This document shows, one piece after another, positions 1-8,836 of a DNA stretch of 64,000 bases. The position numbers were made by a program, and so were the translations under genes. This DNA comes from Chryseobacterium binzhouense (GTDB lineage Bacteria; Bacteroidota; Bacteroidia; Flavobacteriales; Weeksellaceae). The DNA is taken from positions 248,001 through 312,000 of the forward strand of contig NZ_VKOG01000004.1 of NCBI RefSeq assembly GCF_007474545.1. Reading direction: 5' to 3'. The first letter of the stretch is position 1, and every line of letters begins with the position of its first letter. The notes beneath the pieces were generated by a model, which was not told the origin of the DNA, ran no database searches, and saw only the letters and a program-made list of their open reading frames with translations.

Positions 1-1537
1 CAATAGACGATTTGGGGTTTTGTTCTCCATCAGATCCAAAAATCTGCCGATGCTCATCATGAAGATTCTGAGAATGAAAATGATACAATTCATTATTAAA
101 TTTCACAATATTTTTTGCGCTGCGCCAGTTATCTTTCAGTACAAGTAAATCTGCCTGCTTTGGAGAAATCTCGGTGTTATTAATAATATCAAGCATCAGT
201 TTACTTTCGCCGCCCCGAAAGCGGTAAATACTCTGTTTGGGATCGCCCACTAAAGTAAAAGAAGTGTTTTCTGTTGAAATACTGTGATCTCTCAACGGAA
301 CAAAATTCTGCCATTGCAATTCTGAAGTATCCTGAAACTCATCAAAAAAATAATGCTGAAACTGAGATCCCACCTTTTCATAAATAAATGCAGACGGCTC
401 GTTTTTCAGATTTTCATTGATTAAAATATTAAACTTAGACAATAGAACCAGATCATTTTCACTCTCAATTTGTCTGAGTTGATCCTGAATATCTTTATTC
501 ACCTTCAAAGGAAGCAGTGCCGAAAGAATTTTTTCTTTTTTTTGAGTTTCAATGTAGAGTAAAATGAGCTTCATCCGGTTTTCCAGAAGCTGTTCCAGAA
601 TTTCTGAAATATCGGCTTCTTTATGTTTTGATTTTGCAGAACAGCCTTTCCTGTATTTTTCTACGACAGATTCTTCGGTTGAGCTTGGAAAGGGAAATCC
701 TATTCTCTTTTTCTCATAAAATTCTACAGCTTTTACAAAAAAACCGCCCAATCCGTTTTTACCCTGTGCAAAATCTTCTATTTCAATATTCCTGTTCTTA
801 TAGAGCTGTATGGATTCCAGAGCGAGTGCTAAAGATCTTTTTTTATTATCAGAAATCTCAGTCCGTAAACTGTTTTTGATATTTTCATAATTATGGTCAT
901 CAAACTCATTATTATTTTTAAGATGTTCATAATGAATATCTTTCACAAATTCCTTTGCAGAATCGTACAGGCTTTTATTGAGATTGATTCTTTCATTATT
1001 ATCAAGACTGTAATCTACATAATCCATAAACGAATCTGAAATTTTATCATTTTCACCAATCTGATCCAGCATTTTATCTACCGCTTCAATCAAAAAAGGT
1101 TCTGCATCAATTTCCAGATTAAAATTTTTCGCCAAACCGAGTTCGTAAGAAAAACTTCGTACTAATCTGGAGTTAAAACGGTCTATTGTTCCAATGTTTA
1201 ATGTGGAATAATTATGAAGAATATAATCCAGAAGTTTTTTTGAGCGATGGTGAAGCTCATCCAGTGTTATCTTTAAACCTTCGTTTTCAAATGCTTTCTG
1301 AATGTTTTTAAGATCATTATTATCCGTATAGCTTTCTGCTGTAAATTTTCCGAGCCACGAAAGAATTCTTTCTTTCATTTCGTTGGCAGCCTTATTTGTA
1401 AAGGTAAGAGCCAGAATATTTCTGATGATCTGCTGCTGATTGGGATACCTGAGACAAATCATCAACAATCTCTGTACAAGAGCATAGGTTTTCCCTGATC
1501 CGGCAGAAGCATTAATGACTGTATAAGAATTTGACAT
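1..1537 (-). CDS. UvrD/RecB-like ATP-dependent helicase (AddA-type), 5' part only
   Basis: The gene reads off the left edge, so only about the first 512 residues are present. Translation of the reverse strand from the ATG at 1537 gives an uninterrupted frame with the superfamily-1 helicase signatures: a Walker A motif ASAGSGKT within the first 20 residues, LALTFTNKAANEMKERI (motif Ia), FFDEFQDTSELQW (Walker B, motif II) and GDPKQSIYRFRGGE (motif III). This pattern is typical of RecB/AddA helicase-nucleases that resect double-strand breaks; a C-terminal PD-(D/E)XK nuclease domain would lie outside the window. It is transcribed divergently from the gene at 1720. The helicase family is secure; whether it is AddA or a stand-alone helicase cannot be decided without the missing half. 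Confidence 0.88.
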   Translation of the reverse strand, partial: MSNSYTVINASAGSGKTYALVQRLLMICLRYPNQQQIIRNILALTFTNKAANEMKERILSWLGKFTAESYTDNNDLKNIQKAFENEGLKITLDELHHRSKKLLDYILHNYSTLNIGTIDRFNSRLVRSFSYELGLAKNFNLEIDAEPFLIEAVDKMLDQIGENDKISDSFMDYVDYSLDNNERINLNKSLYDSAKEFVKDIHYEHLKNNNEFDDHNYENIKNSLRTEISDNKKRSLALALESIQLYKNRNIEIEDFAQGKNGLGGFFVKAVEFYEKKRIGFPFPSSTEESVVEKYRKGCSAKSKHKEADISEILEQLLENRMKLILLYIETQKKEKILSALLPLKVNKDIQDQLRQIESENDLVLLSKFNILINENLKNEPSAFIYEKVGSQFQHYFFDEFQDTSELQWQNFVPLRDHSISTENTSFTLVGDPKQSIYRFRGGESKLMLDIINNTEISPKQADLLVLKDNWRSAKNIVKFNNELYHFHSQNLHDEHRQIFGSDGEQNPKSSI

Positions 1538-1692
1538 TTCGAACTAAAGGATTTTGTGCAATTTAAATAAAATTTAGCTGATAATTTTAACATTTAAGGC
1601 TCAATATTTTAACAGTTATATGCCAACAATCAAAAAAAGTCCTAAATGCCGTTAAGTCTGGTTAAACTTCAATTTAAAATGAAAAATAATTT

Positions 1693-1700
1693 TAGCTTTG
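1693..1700 (+). promoter_or_regulatory. -7 promoter element TAnnTTTG
   Basis: TAGCTTTG matches the Bacteroidota -7 consensus and lies 19 bases before the GTG start of the next gene, which supports that unusual start codon. Confidence 0.6.
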
Positions 1701-1719
1701 TCTATCAAAACAATAATCT

Positions 1720-2466
1720 GTGAAAATTAAACTATTTTTTATTCTTCTTTGTTTTTTCGCTTTGAACGCCCAAGCTCAGGAATATATTTTCGGTAAAATT
1801 GTGGGTGAACAAAATCTGCAAATCTCTGATGTTACCGTGATCAATATCCGGACTGACGAGAGGGTTTTCAGCAATAAAGACGGGCATTTCATGATTTCCG
1901 GAAAAGCAGGAGACATTCTTAGATTTATAAAAATAGGCTTCGACAGACTGGATCATAAAGTCATTCCGGAAAATGCAAAGTCTTCTTTAAATATTAATAT
2001 GATACGATCTGCAATTTTAATTGAAGAAGTTGAAATCAAAAAAGGCATTACCGGAGATCTAAAGAGTGACGCCAACTCGCTCAATGAATCTAAAAAAGTA
2101 GCAAAACTGAAAAAAGATATAGCTCAGTACATCTCTCAAAAGTCAGATCCAAGAATTTTAGCTGCAAGACCCGGGGAATTTGTACAGCCAAAAGGACAGG
2201 GTTTCTCTATTGGAAAAGTAAAAAATAAATGGGATGATCTGGATATGACAATCTATATTGTTGCTGCATTGGGAACTCAGTACTTTACTGATTTACAGAT
2301 TGAGCAGCCGTTTATCCATCATTTCGTGACCTACGTTCTCCAGGGAGGATTTGAAAGAAAAAACATTTTGAAGTACGGTTATATGACTGATGGTGATCTG
2401 ATGAGATTCCAGAGAGCGGTATTAACCAGAATTATGTCTTATAAAACTCCGCAGGCTCAGAAATAA
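1720..2466 (+). CDS. Secreted protein with carboxypeptidase-regulatory-like domain
   Basis: The 248-residue product starts at GTG and opens with a clear signal peptide (KIKLFFILLCFFALNAQAQ, cleavage near residue 19). Residues about 21-100 (GKIVGEQNLQISDVTVINI...NKDGHFMISGKAGDILRFIKIGF) have the layout of the CarboxypepD_reg-like beta-sandwich common at the N-terminus of Bacteroidota outer-membrane proteins. The remainder has no recognisable catalytic motif and there is no TonB-plug or beta-barrel domain, so this is a free-standing periplasmic or surface protein. No ATG fits the signal peptide, and the TAGCTTTG promoter just upstream agrees with the GTG start. Function unknown. Confidence 0.75.
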   Translation: MKIKLFFILLCFFALNAQAQEYIFGKIVGEQNLQISDVTVINIRTDERVFSNKDGHFMISGKAGDILRFIKIGFDRLDHKVIPENAKSSLNINMIRSAILIEEVEIKKGITGDLKSDANSLNESKKVAKLKKDIAQYISQKSDPRILAARPGEFVQPKGQGFSIGKVKNKWDDLDMTIYIVAALGTQYFTDLQIEQPFIHHFVTYVLQGGFERKNILKYGYMTDGDLMRFQRAVLTRIMSYKTPQAQK

Positions 2467-2500
2467 CAATCAACATTGTAATTTTGCAGACGGAAGTATT

Positions 2501-3013
2501 TTAATGATAAACTACATCATAAATTTCGTCTTTTATCTGCTGAATATTTTCTGGTTTATAATTGGCTAAAAGCCATAGCTGAATATTTTTTTTACCCTCT
2601 CCGTAACTGGGCTGAATATACATTTCATCAATAAGATTAAAACCGTTCCGCTGATAAAAGGAAAACCTTCGTCTGGCATTTTCATTCAGGCTTTCCGGCT
2701 CTATTTCCAGAATGATTCTCGGGTAGCTTTTTAGTAAAAATGCTGTAATCTGAGACCCCATGTTACGACTTCTGAACTCATCAAAAACTTCAAAATGCTC
2801 AACAAAAGTAAATTGGGAAAGTTCCCAGATAATAAGGTAGCCTATATTTTGAGCTTCATCCAAAACAGAGAGTACCTTTACTTTGGGATGTACAAATAGC
2901 CTCACAAACTGAAACCACTCTCTCCTCTCATCCTCCGGAAAAGTGGAAGAATAAGAATCAAATATTTTTTTGATTCTGTAATCATCAGCCGAAGTAACTT
3001 GTAAAAACTCCAT
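2501..3013 (-). CDS. GNAT-family N-acetyltransferase
   Basis: The 170-residue protein has the GNAT pattern: VEHFEVFDEFRSRNMGSQITAFLLKSY matches the beta4-alpha3 acetyl-CoA binding region (consensus Q/RxxGxG/A, here RSRNMGS), and RRRFSFYQRNGFNLIDEMYI matches the C-terminal motif B region with the usual FYxxxGF. Substrate unknown. It starts 5 bases after the PspC-like gene and is the last gene of the DUF2851-pspC-GNAT operon. It converges with the gene ending at 2466 and only 34 bases separate them. Confidence 0.8.
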   Translation of the reverse strand: MEFLQVTSADDYRIKKIFDSYSSTFPEDERREWFQFVRLFVHPKVKVLSVLDEAQNIGYLIIWELSQFTFVEHFEVFDEFRSRNMGSQITAFLLKSYPRIILEIEPESLNENARRRFSFYQRNGFNLIDEMYIQPSYGEGKKNIQLWLLANYKPENIQQIKDEIYDVVYH

Positions 3014-3018
3014 CTTTT

Positions 3019-3240
3019 TTAAAGGTCAAAAACACTTGGTCTTCTTGTTATAAAAATATCTTTTACCCAAAGCGTGAAAGCCAGACCCAGATAGATTAAA
3101 AAGAAAAATCCTGCCGTTGCAAATGTGGAATAAATAAAAAATACCCTGAGTTTGGATACAGGAATTCCCAATTTGGCTCCCATTCTGGTAAGAACCCCGA
3201 ACCATTCGCGCTCCATTTTATGACGAAGATTATCAAACAT
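3019..3240 (-). CDS. PspC-domain small membrane protein
   Basis: This 73-residue protein has the PspC layout: an amphipathic start, the segment GVLTRMGAKLGIPVSKLRVFFIY, then one hydrophobic helix (residues about 35-58) and a short basic tail. PspC-type proteins sense or respond to membrane stress in proteobacteria; in Bacteroidota they are usually stand-alone and their role is not established. The start overlaps the end of the DUF2851 gene by 8 bases, so the two are translationally coupled. The call rests on the short conserved core only. Confidence 0.78.
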   Translation of the reverse strand: MFDNLRHKMEREWFGVLTRMGAKLGIPVSKLRVFFIYSTFATAGFFFLIYLGLAFTLWVKDIFITRRPSVFDL

Positions 3241-4507
3241 GATAAGAATCTTTTAAAATTTTAAATCCGATCCCGCAATTTAAGCAATTTTTCACTTCAC
3301 AAAAATGTTTGTGGTGATAAATCAGGCTTTGGCTTATTAAAGAATGATCAATTTTTAAGCCTAAATTTTTCCATTGCTGCACTATGGAATTTTTTTCTGC
3401 CGGAATCCCCGTATAAAAACTAAGAATATGATCTGTAATGCTTTCATTTAGATGTTTTTCATACGTGAATTTTACCGGTAAAACAGCATTAAGAATAACA
3501 ATCTCAATAAACTCAGACGTCAGAATTTTTGGATGATTTATGGTAGATAATTTTCCGAAACTGAAGTGATTATTCCAATATTCAGAAGCCTGTACATCGC
3601 CGAAAATAAGAAGTATCTCATCTATACTTTCAGCCGAAATAATTTTTGAAAATAAATTCTGATGCCTGAAATATAAATCTGCCAACTGTGACAAACGAAT
3701 CGTAGGAAAATTTGGAGGACGAAGCCTGAGAAATTTCGGAGCAACTGTAATTTCTGGAAGATTATATTTAGCTTTTAAAAAATCAAACTCTCTTTTCCAT
3801 ATTCTCATCGGCTCATCTCCAGGATTCTGAAGCCAGCCTGCAATTCCAAAAAACAAAGCCTCCAACTGCGTTTTATTTTGCCTGATTTTATTAACAACCA
3901 TAAAATCTATGGTTTCCGCCAATTGCTTAAAAACAGCTGCATTTATTTTCAGACCAAAGGCATAAGCCAAGTGCTGAAACAACACTGCTTCATAATTGTT
4001 TTTATGAATTTTAAGATCCTGTTCTATCGTTAGAGATTTCTCTTCCAGCCTTCTAAGTAAATTTTCCTCATGGAAGTTTACGGGGATTTTATCAGGACTG
4101 AAAATCTTTTCACATGGAATAAATTGATTTTCATCCATCAAATGCTCATATTTTCTGAAGACATTTTCATCCACATAATGTCTGAGTTCAAGTGTGGGAA
4201 TATTTCTACTTTTATGTTCCTGAATATCTGCATCATTCTGAAAAACAACATGAAGGATAATATTTTTATAATCGGGATTTTGGGAATGCTGATGAAAAAT
4301 CCAGTCAGAAGACTTGATATGAAGCTCTATATTTCCCACCAGGATTAAGTCATTGATTTTAATTTTTGCCATCAAAAAATCCGGCCCGGAATCTGAGTTC
4401 CACTTCCCGTAGTCTATAATTTCAATAGAATTACCATCTATGTCTTTAAAATTATAGTCCGTAAAAATCTTGTAATTCCAGAGGTACTGTAAAAGTTTTT
4501 CGTTCAT
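3233..4507 (-). CDS. DUF2851 family protein
   Basis: The 424-residue protein begins MNEKLLQYLWNYKIF and contains GKWNSDSGPDFLMAKIKI and GNIELHIKSSDWIFHQHSQN, the conserved N-terminal blocks of DUF2851 as I remember the family; the acidic and His residues there resemble a PD-(D/E)XK nuclease-like core (GPDF...GNIELHxKSSDW), which is an inference. The C-terminus has a C-x5-C-x2-C cluster (CEVKNCLNCGIGF) that may bind zinc. No signal peptide; cytoplasmic. It is the first gene of a three-gene operon with PspC-like and GNAT genes. Function unknown. Confidence 0.8.
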   Translation of the reverse strand: MNEKLLQYLWNYKIFTDYNFKDIDGNSIEIIDYGKWNSDSGPDFLMAKIKINDLILVGNIELHIKSSDWIFHQHSQNPDYKNIILHVVFQNDADIQEHKSRNIPTLELRHYVDENVFRKYEHLMDENQFIPCEKIFSPDKIPVNFHEENLLRRLEEKSLTIEQDLKIHKNNYEAVLFQHLAYAFGLKINAAVFKQLAETIDFMVVNKIRQNKTQLEALFFGIAGWLQNPGDEPMRIWKREFDFLKAKYNLPEITVAPKFLRLRPPNFPTIRLSQLADLYFRHQNLFSKIISAESIDEILLIFGDVQASEYWNNHFSFGKLSTINHPKILTSEFIEIVILNAVLPVKFTYEKHLNESITDHILSFYTGIPAEKNSIVQQWKNLGLKIDHSLISQSLIYHHKHFCEVKNCLNCGIGFKILKDSYHV

Positions 4508-5243
4508 CGGGTGTTTTTGTAATCAACACTAAATTATTAAAACTATTTTATAAGTTCCATTTATTTTTAAAATTATTGCGATTTAATAATTATTGTATTG
4601 CTTAAGTAATATCAAAAAGATTAATAGAAATTAAAAACGATATTGATTCCAAATACTTTAAGTTTTGTCGCATTAGCGATTTAGCTTTGCAGAAATAACA
4701 AAAAAACTATTACATAAAAATTTGCGCATATTTAAACACAAAGTCTTATTAAAATAATCTTATACATAAGGAGCAAAGATGAATCAACAGGTTGATTTGA
4801 TGAAGCGATATTTTCATGCTTTGCAAAGCAATTAATTGCCTTTGCATCTTAAAATAAATCTTTGCGTGAAAATTAACAAAAAACTTATTACAGGAATATT
4901 TGACACATATTTAAACGCAAAGTCTTATTAAAATAATTTTATATCTAAGGAGCAAAGTTAAATCAACAGGTTGATTTGATGAAGCGATATTTTCACGCTT
5001 TGCGAAGCAATTAATTGCTTTTGCATCTTAAAATAAAACATTTTGAAAGTAAATCTTTGCGTGAAAAAATCTTAAACCAATAAAGAACATGGGTGAATTA
5101 TACATTAAAAAAATCATTTATATTTGAAAAATTCAAAAATAAACTATTAAAAAAACACGGTTGTGAAACCCACAGCAAAAGCAGTGGATTATTTGTTCTA
5201 AAAATTTCAATTCTGGATAAATTTACATCCAATACAAATATTG
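4508..5243. other. Gene-free stretch of 736 bases
   Basis: No convincing ORF on either strand. It contains the tandem repeat pair described separately at 4697-5067. The rest (5068-5243) is AT-rich; a weak hairpin near 5172-5190 has no T-tract and is not called. Confidence 0.6.
4697..5067. repeat. Two tandem copies of a ~180-bp intergenic repeat
   Basis: Copy A (about 4697-4873) and copy B (about 4875-5067) align along their whole length with scattered substitutions and one ~13-base insertion near the end of B (about 5038-5050). Shared blocks include AAAGTCTTATTAAAATAAT, AAGGAGCAAAG, AATCAACAGGTTGATTTGAT, GAAGCGATATTTTCA and CTTTGCGTGAAAA. In copy B the ends ACGCAAAG and CTTTGCGT form a short inverted repeat; in copy A the left end reads ACACAAAG, one mismatch. 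No ORF is conserved between copies, so this is a non-coding element. Confidence 0.85.
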
Positions 5244-6389
5244 CTACAAAGCAAGCGCTCCTCTGAACTTTTCGATTGTTGCTTTATACATTTGCTCGTA
5301 AATCGGGAGAATATTTTTAAGGTCAAATTTTATTGCCTGTTCTTTAGCATTCAGTTTCATTTGGGCTAAAAGCTCGTCATTGCTCAGCAATTTAATGCAG
5401 TAATTACTCATGGCTTCAACATTTCCTATTTCAGCCAGATAACCTGTTTCACCCTGAATATTAACTTCAGGAATCCCTCCTGCATTCGAACTGATTACCG
5501 GGGTATTTGCCGCCATAGCTTCCAAAGCCGCCAAACCAAAGCTTTCCTGCTCAGACGGAAGCAGAAACACATCTGAAAGCTGCAAAATCCTATACAGATC
5601 ATTGACTTTTCCTAAGAGTCTTATTTTTGAAATCAAGTGCGGATTTTCTTCCAGAAATTGGTTTACTTTTTCCATTTCTGGACCTTCACCGATGATAATC
5701 AGTTTAGACTTAACTTTCTTTTCAACATTTTTAAAAATATTCAGAACTTCTTCTACCCTTTTTACCGGACGGAGATTGGAAACATGGATCAGGATTTTTT
5801 CATCCGGACCAGCGAATTGTGTTCGCTGACATTCATTAATTACATTAAATTCAGAATTATCAATAAAATTGGTAATCACCTGAATGTCTTTTTTAATATT
5901 AAAAAACTGCAGTGTATCTTTTTTAAGACTTTCAGAAACCGATGTAATGGCATCCGATTGATTGATTGAAAATTCCACTGCATGTTTATAGCTTGGATGC
6001 TGACCTACCAAAGTTATATCTGTTCCGTGAAGAGTCGTGACGAGAGGAATATCATTTCCGTCTTCTTTCAGCATCTGCTTTGCCGTAAAAGCAGCATACG
6101 CATAAGGAATTGCGTAATGGGCATGAAGCAAATCCAGCTTATAAAGATTCACAACGCGGTAAATCATGGAGCTCAGCGCAATATCATAAGGCTGATATTG
6201 AAAAAGCGGATATGTCTGTACATTTACTTTATGAAAAAAAATATTAGGATTGGTAATATCTAATCTTGCCGGAAGTGCCGAACTGATAAAGTGTACCTCA
6301 TACCCTTTATTAGCTAGAGACATCCCGAGTTCTGTAGCTACAATTCCGCTTCCACCGTAAGTCGGGTAGCAAAGTATTCCTATTTTCAT
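5244..6389 (-). CDS. bshA: N-acetyl-alpha-D-glucosaminyl L-malate synthase BshA
   Basis: The 381-residue GT4 glycosyltransferase begins MKIGILCYPTYGGSGIVATE, the BshA signature, followed by the acceptor-domain segment LLHAHYAIPYAYAAF and TTLHGTDITLVGQ. The C-terminal nucleotide-sugar domain has SNLRPVKR and LPSEQESFGLAALEAMA with the EX7E-type glutamates. BshA joins UDP-GlcNAc to L-malate, the first step of bacillithiol synthesis. Length fits the family. It follows the GH3 gene by 16 bases and is probably co-transcribed from the promoter upstream of that gene. bshB and bshC are not in the window. Confidence 0.93.
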   Translation of the reverse strand: MKIGILCYPTYGGSGIVATELGMSLANKGYEVHFISSALPARLDITNPNIFFHKVNVQTYPLFQYQPYDIALSSMIYRVVNLYKLDLLHAHYAIPYAYAAFTAKQMLKEDGNDIPLVTTLHGTDITLVGQHPSYKHAVEFSINQSDAITSVSESLKKDTLQFFNIKKDIQVITNFIDNSEFNVINECQRTQFAGPDEKILIHVSNLRPVKRVEEVLNIFKNVEKKVKSKLIIIGEGPEMEKVNQFLEENPHLISKIRLLGKVNDLYRILQLSDVFLLPSEQESFGLAALEAMAANTPVISSNAGGIPEVNIQGETGYLAEIGNVEAMSNYCIKLLSNDELLAQMKLNAKEQAIKFDLKNILPIYEQMYKATIEKFRGALAL

Positions 6390-6405
6390 TTTTCTTTTTT
6401 ATTAT

Positions 6406-8106
6406 TTATTTTGAACAGGATTTTAAGTCCATTCCCATTCCGGCTTTTAAACTTTCATTAACCAAAACAGGTAGCCTTCCTGATATTTTTGTTTTACCAT
6501 TAAGTGCATCGGCAGTTGCATTCATAGAATCTTCATTATTTTCGTATGAAACGAGAACCGTAGACGTTTTAGAAAGATTAATGTCTTTCAAAGCATACGC
6601 ACTTCCAAACACATTTAAAATAACATTTTGATTTTTCTCTAACTGTGTAAGCAGTTTTTTAGATTCTGCTGAGATTTTATACGGTTTATATGCCGTAGAA
6701 TTATCTTTGTGAAAACCAACAATTACCGTAGAATTTGCAGGAATGGAAGATATTTCTGAAGCTTTCTTAATAATAATATTTGAATTTACATTTAGTCTAT
6801 CAGCAAAAGTTTGATAAGGAGCTTCTTCTAGTGGAATGTAATAGTAAGTATTTTCAGGCTTTAGAGGAAGCAGCTTCTTTTCGTCTTTTAATAAAGTTAA
6901 AGCATTTGAATAAAGATTCTGAACCAGCTTTTTGTGGGAATCGTTATTGAGATCATGGTTAATATTTTCAGGATTTCTTGGTATGTATTCATTTAACCCT
7001 AAAAAATATTTGGTAAGCAATATCTTTTTCACACTTTCCTCTACTCTGTTCTGAGAGATTTCTCCAATATCTATCGCTTTCTGAATGAGTTTTTTGCCTT
7101 CTTCGACACCTTGAGAAAACAACATAATATCGTTGCCCGCTTTAAAAGCCAAAGCATCTAATTCTCCGGGCTTGTATTTATTAGCCACCGCGCCCATATT
7201 GAGAGCATCAGTAATAATCAAACCTTTATAATCCAATTTTTCTTTCAATAGCCCTGTGATAATTTTTTTAGAAACAGATGCAGGAATACCTTTTTCGGAT
7301 TCCAGACTCGGAACATACAAGTGAGCCACCATGACGCCCCCGATTCCTTTATTCATCAATGATTTAAATGGAGCCAGCTCTACTTTGTTTAATCTGTCGA
7401 GATCATGAGAAACTACAGGCAGATCCAGATGAGAATCTGTGCTGGTATCGCCATGCCCTGGGAAATGTTTAATAGCGGCAAGAATATGATGATCCTGTAG
7501 ACCATTGGCATAAGACAGTGCAGATTTGGTAACATTGGAAACCTCAGATCCGAAACTTCGGTTTCCGATAATAGGATTATTCGGATTAGTATTTACATCT
7601 ACAACAGGAGCAAAATCCCAGTTGATGCCCATTCTTTTACAGTCTTCTGCTATTTTGGCTGCCATTTCGTAGATCAGCTCTTTATCCTGAATGGCTCCTA
7701 AAGTCATTGCCCATGGGAATTTATGTGCTTTTGCAATTCTTTGATAAAGCCCCCATTCGGCATCCATTCCGATCATCAGCGGAACTTTTGATTTTTGCTG
7801 AAATTCATTCACCAAAGTAATTTCCTTTGCTGCATCATCCTGCATTAAAATTAAACCTCCTATCTTATCATTCAGAACAATATTTCTTACCTGATTGATA
7901 TGATCATCACCTTTATTGGTATACAAAGCAACAATAAAAAGCTGCCCTAGTTTTTCTTCCTGCGAAAGGCTGTTATAGGTTTGGTTTACCCAATCCTGAG
8001 CTTTTCTCAAATCTGCTTTAGACAGGTTTTTAGGCTGATATTGAGCCGAAACCGTTGAAGTGAAAATGATCATCACCGAAAGGCAGCTAAAAACAAATTT
8101 CCTCAT
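6406..8106 (-). CDS. Glycoside hydrolase family 3, beta-N-acetylglucosaminidase-like
   Basis: The 566-residue protein has a signal peptide (about residues 1-21, ending VSAQ). The GH3 barrel carries KHFPGHGDTSTDSHLDLP at about 213-230, the loop with the Asp/His general acid-base dyad (Asp224, His226) that marks NagZ-type enzymes, and ITDALNMGA with the likely nucleophile Asp300. A C-terminal alpha/beta sandwich region follows from about 390. Cytoplasmic NagZ lacks a signal peptide and is shorter, so this is an exported two-domain enzyme, presumably acting on peptidoglycan or chitin-type sugars. It is first in a two-gene unit with bshA. Confidence 0.88.
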   Translation of the reverse strand: MRKFVFSCLSVMIIFTSTVSAQYQPKNLSKADLRKAQDWVNQTYNSLSQEEKLGQLFIVALYTNKGDDHINQVRNIVLNDKIGGLILMQDDAAKEITLVNEFQQKSKVPLMIGMDAEWGLYQRIAKAHKFPWAMTLGAIQDKELIYEMAAKIAEDCKRMGINWDFAPVVDVNTNPNNPIIGNRSFGSEVSNVTKSALSYANGLQDHHILAAIKHFPGHGDTSTDSHLDLPVVSHDLDRLNKVELAPFKSLMNKGIGGVMVAHLYVPSLESEKGIPASVSKKIITGLLKEKLDYKGLIITDALNMGAVANKYKPGELDALAFKAGNDIMLFSQGVEEGKKLIQKAIDIGEISQNRVEESVKKILLTKYFLGLNEYIPRNPENINHDLNNDSHKKLVQNLYSNALTLLKDEKKLLPLKPENTYYYIPLEEAPYQTFADRLNVNSNIIIKKASEISSIPANSTVIVGFHKDNSTAYKPYKISAESKKLLTQLEKNQNVILNVFGSAYALKDINLSKTSTVLVSYENNEDSMNATADALNGKTKISGRLPVLVNESLKAGMGMDLKSCSK

Positions 8107-8123
8107 GAGATTTTGAATATGAA

Positions 8124-8131
8124 CAAAAATA
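8124..8131 (-). promoter_or_regulatory. -7 promoter element for the GH3-bshA unit
   Basis: On the reverse strand the sequence is TATTTTTG, 17 bases before the ATG of the GH3 gene; it fits TAnnTTTG exactly. Confidence 0.55.
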
Positions 8132-8216
8132 CAATTAAAAAAAAGATCAGTACTAAAGTTTTTATAATTTTTGGTATATGTTTTGATCTCATTTAATTAA
8201 TTTAAAACTTTTTTTA

Positions 8217-8759
8217 ATGAAAAAACTATTTCCAATAGCCGCACTTGCATTTTCAAGTCTTTTCATCTTCAGTTGTGATAATGGGAACGATGAGGTTGCA
8301 GTTGTTGACAATACAGTATACGCACAAGTAAAGGATGTTACCGGAACATTTAGTTCATCTAATGGTTATAAACTAACTCAAGGACTAAGTATATCCAATA
8401 CAACAGTAGTCTTAGTTTACAGAAATGTAGGCGCATCTAATAACCCTATTTGGCAATTAATTCCTAAGACTTTTTATTTGGATGATAATCTTGCCTTTCC
8501 AGCAAACAGAGAATTAGATTATAATTTTGATTTTACTACGGGAGATGTAGAAATTAGAACAGAAGCAAATTTTGATCAGGCAACTCAAATGACTAATGTT
8601 GAAACGTCAAGCTTTCTTGTAAATCAGACATTCAGAATTGTTTTAATTCCAGGTATTGCTGGTAAAACTTCAAATCCTGTAAATCATGATGATTACAATG
8701 CCGTGATAAAATATTATAACATTAATGATTCCAATGTTACTAAAACAAAACTAAATTAA
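8217..8759 (+). CDS. Uncharacterised lipoprotein
   Basis: The 180-residue product has a lipoprotein signal (KKLFPIAALAFSSLFIFSCDNGNDE) with the lipid-anchored Cys at about residue 20 followed by Asp-Asn. The mature part is rich in beta-strand-like, Thr/Asn-rich sequence and shows no motif I recognise. It is a single-gene unit transcribed divergently from the GH3 gene and closed by a strong hairpin at 8785-8818. It is likely an envelope lipoprotein of unknown role, common in this phylum. Confidence 0.7.
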   Translation: MKKLFPIAALAFSSLFIFSCDNGNDEVAVVDNTVYAQVKDVTGTFSSSNGYKLTQGLSISNTTVVLVYRNVGASNNPIWQLIPKTFYLDDNLAFPANRELDYNFDFTTGDVEIRTEANFDQATQMTNVETSSFLVNQTFRIVLIPGIAGKTSNPVNHDDYNAVIKYYNINDSNVTKTKLN

Positions 8760-8784
8760 GAATCTTTTCAAATTTTTATAATGA

Positions 8785-8818
8785 AAAAGCTCCGGATGAA
8801 TAATTATCCGGAGCTTTT
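8785..8818. terminator. Bidirectional rho-independent terminator
   Basis: AAAAGCTCCGGAT and ATCCGGAGCTTTT form a perfect 13-bp stem with an 8-base loop between two convergent genes. Both arms end in A/T runs, so it can work in both directions. Confidence 0.85.
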
Positions 8819-8836
8819 AATATTTTGAATAGCTTT

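Noticed and set aside
2467-2500. Terminator between the convergent genes at 2466 and 2501
   Set aside because: Only a 5-bp stem (ACAAT/ATTGT) could be formed; too weak to call.
4697-5067. Possible CRISPR array
   Set aside because: Only two long copies in tandem, no short repeats with unique spacers and no cas genes in the window.
5172-5190. Hairpin downstream of bshA as terminator
   Set aside because: Stem has a central mismatch and no T-run on the transcribed side.
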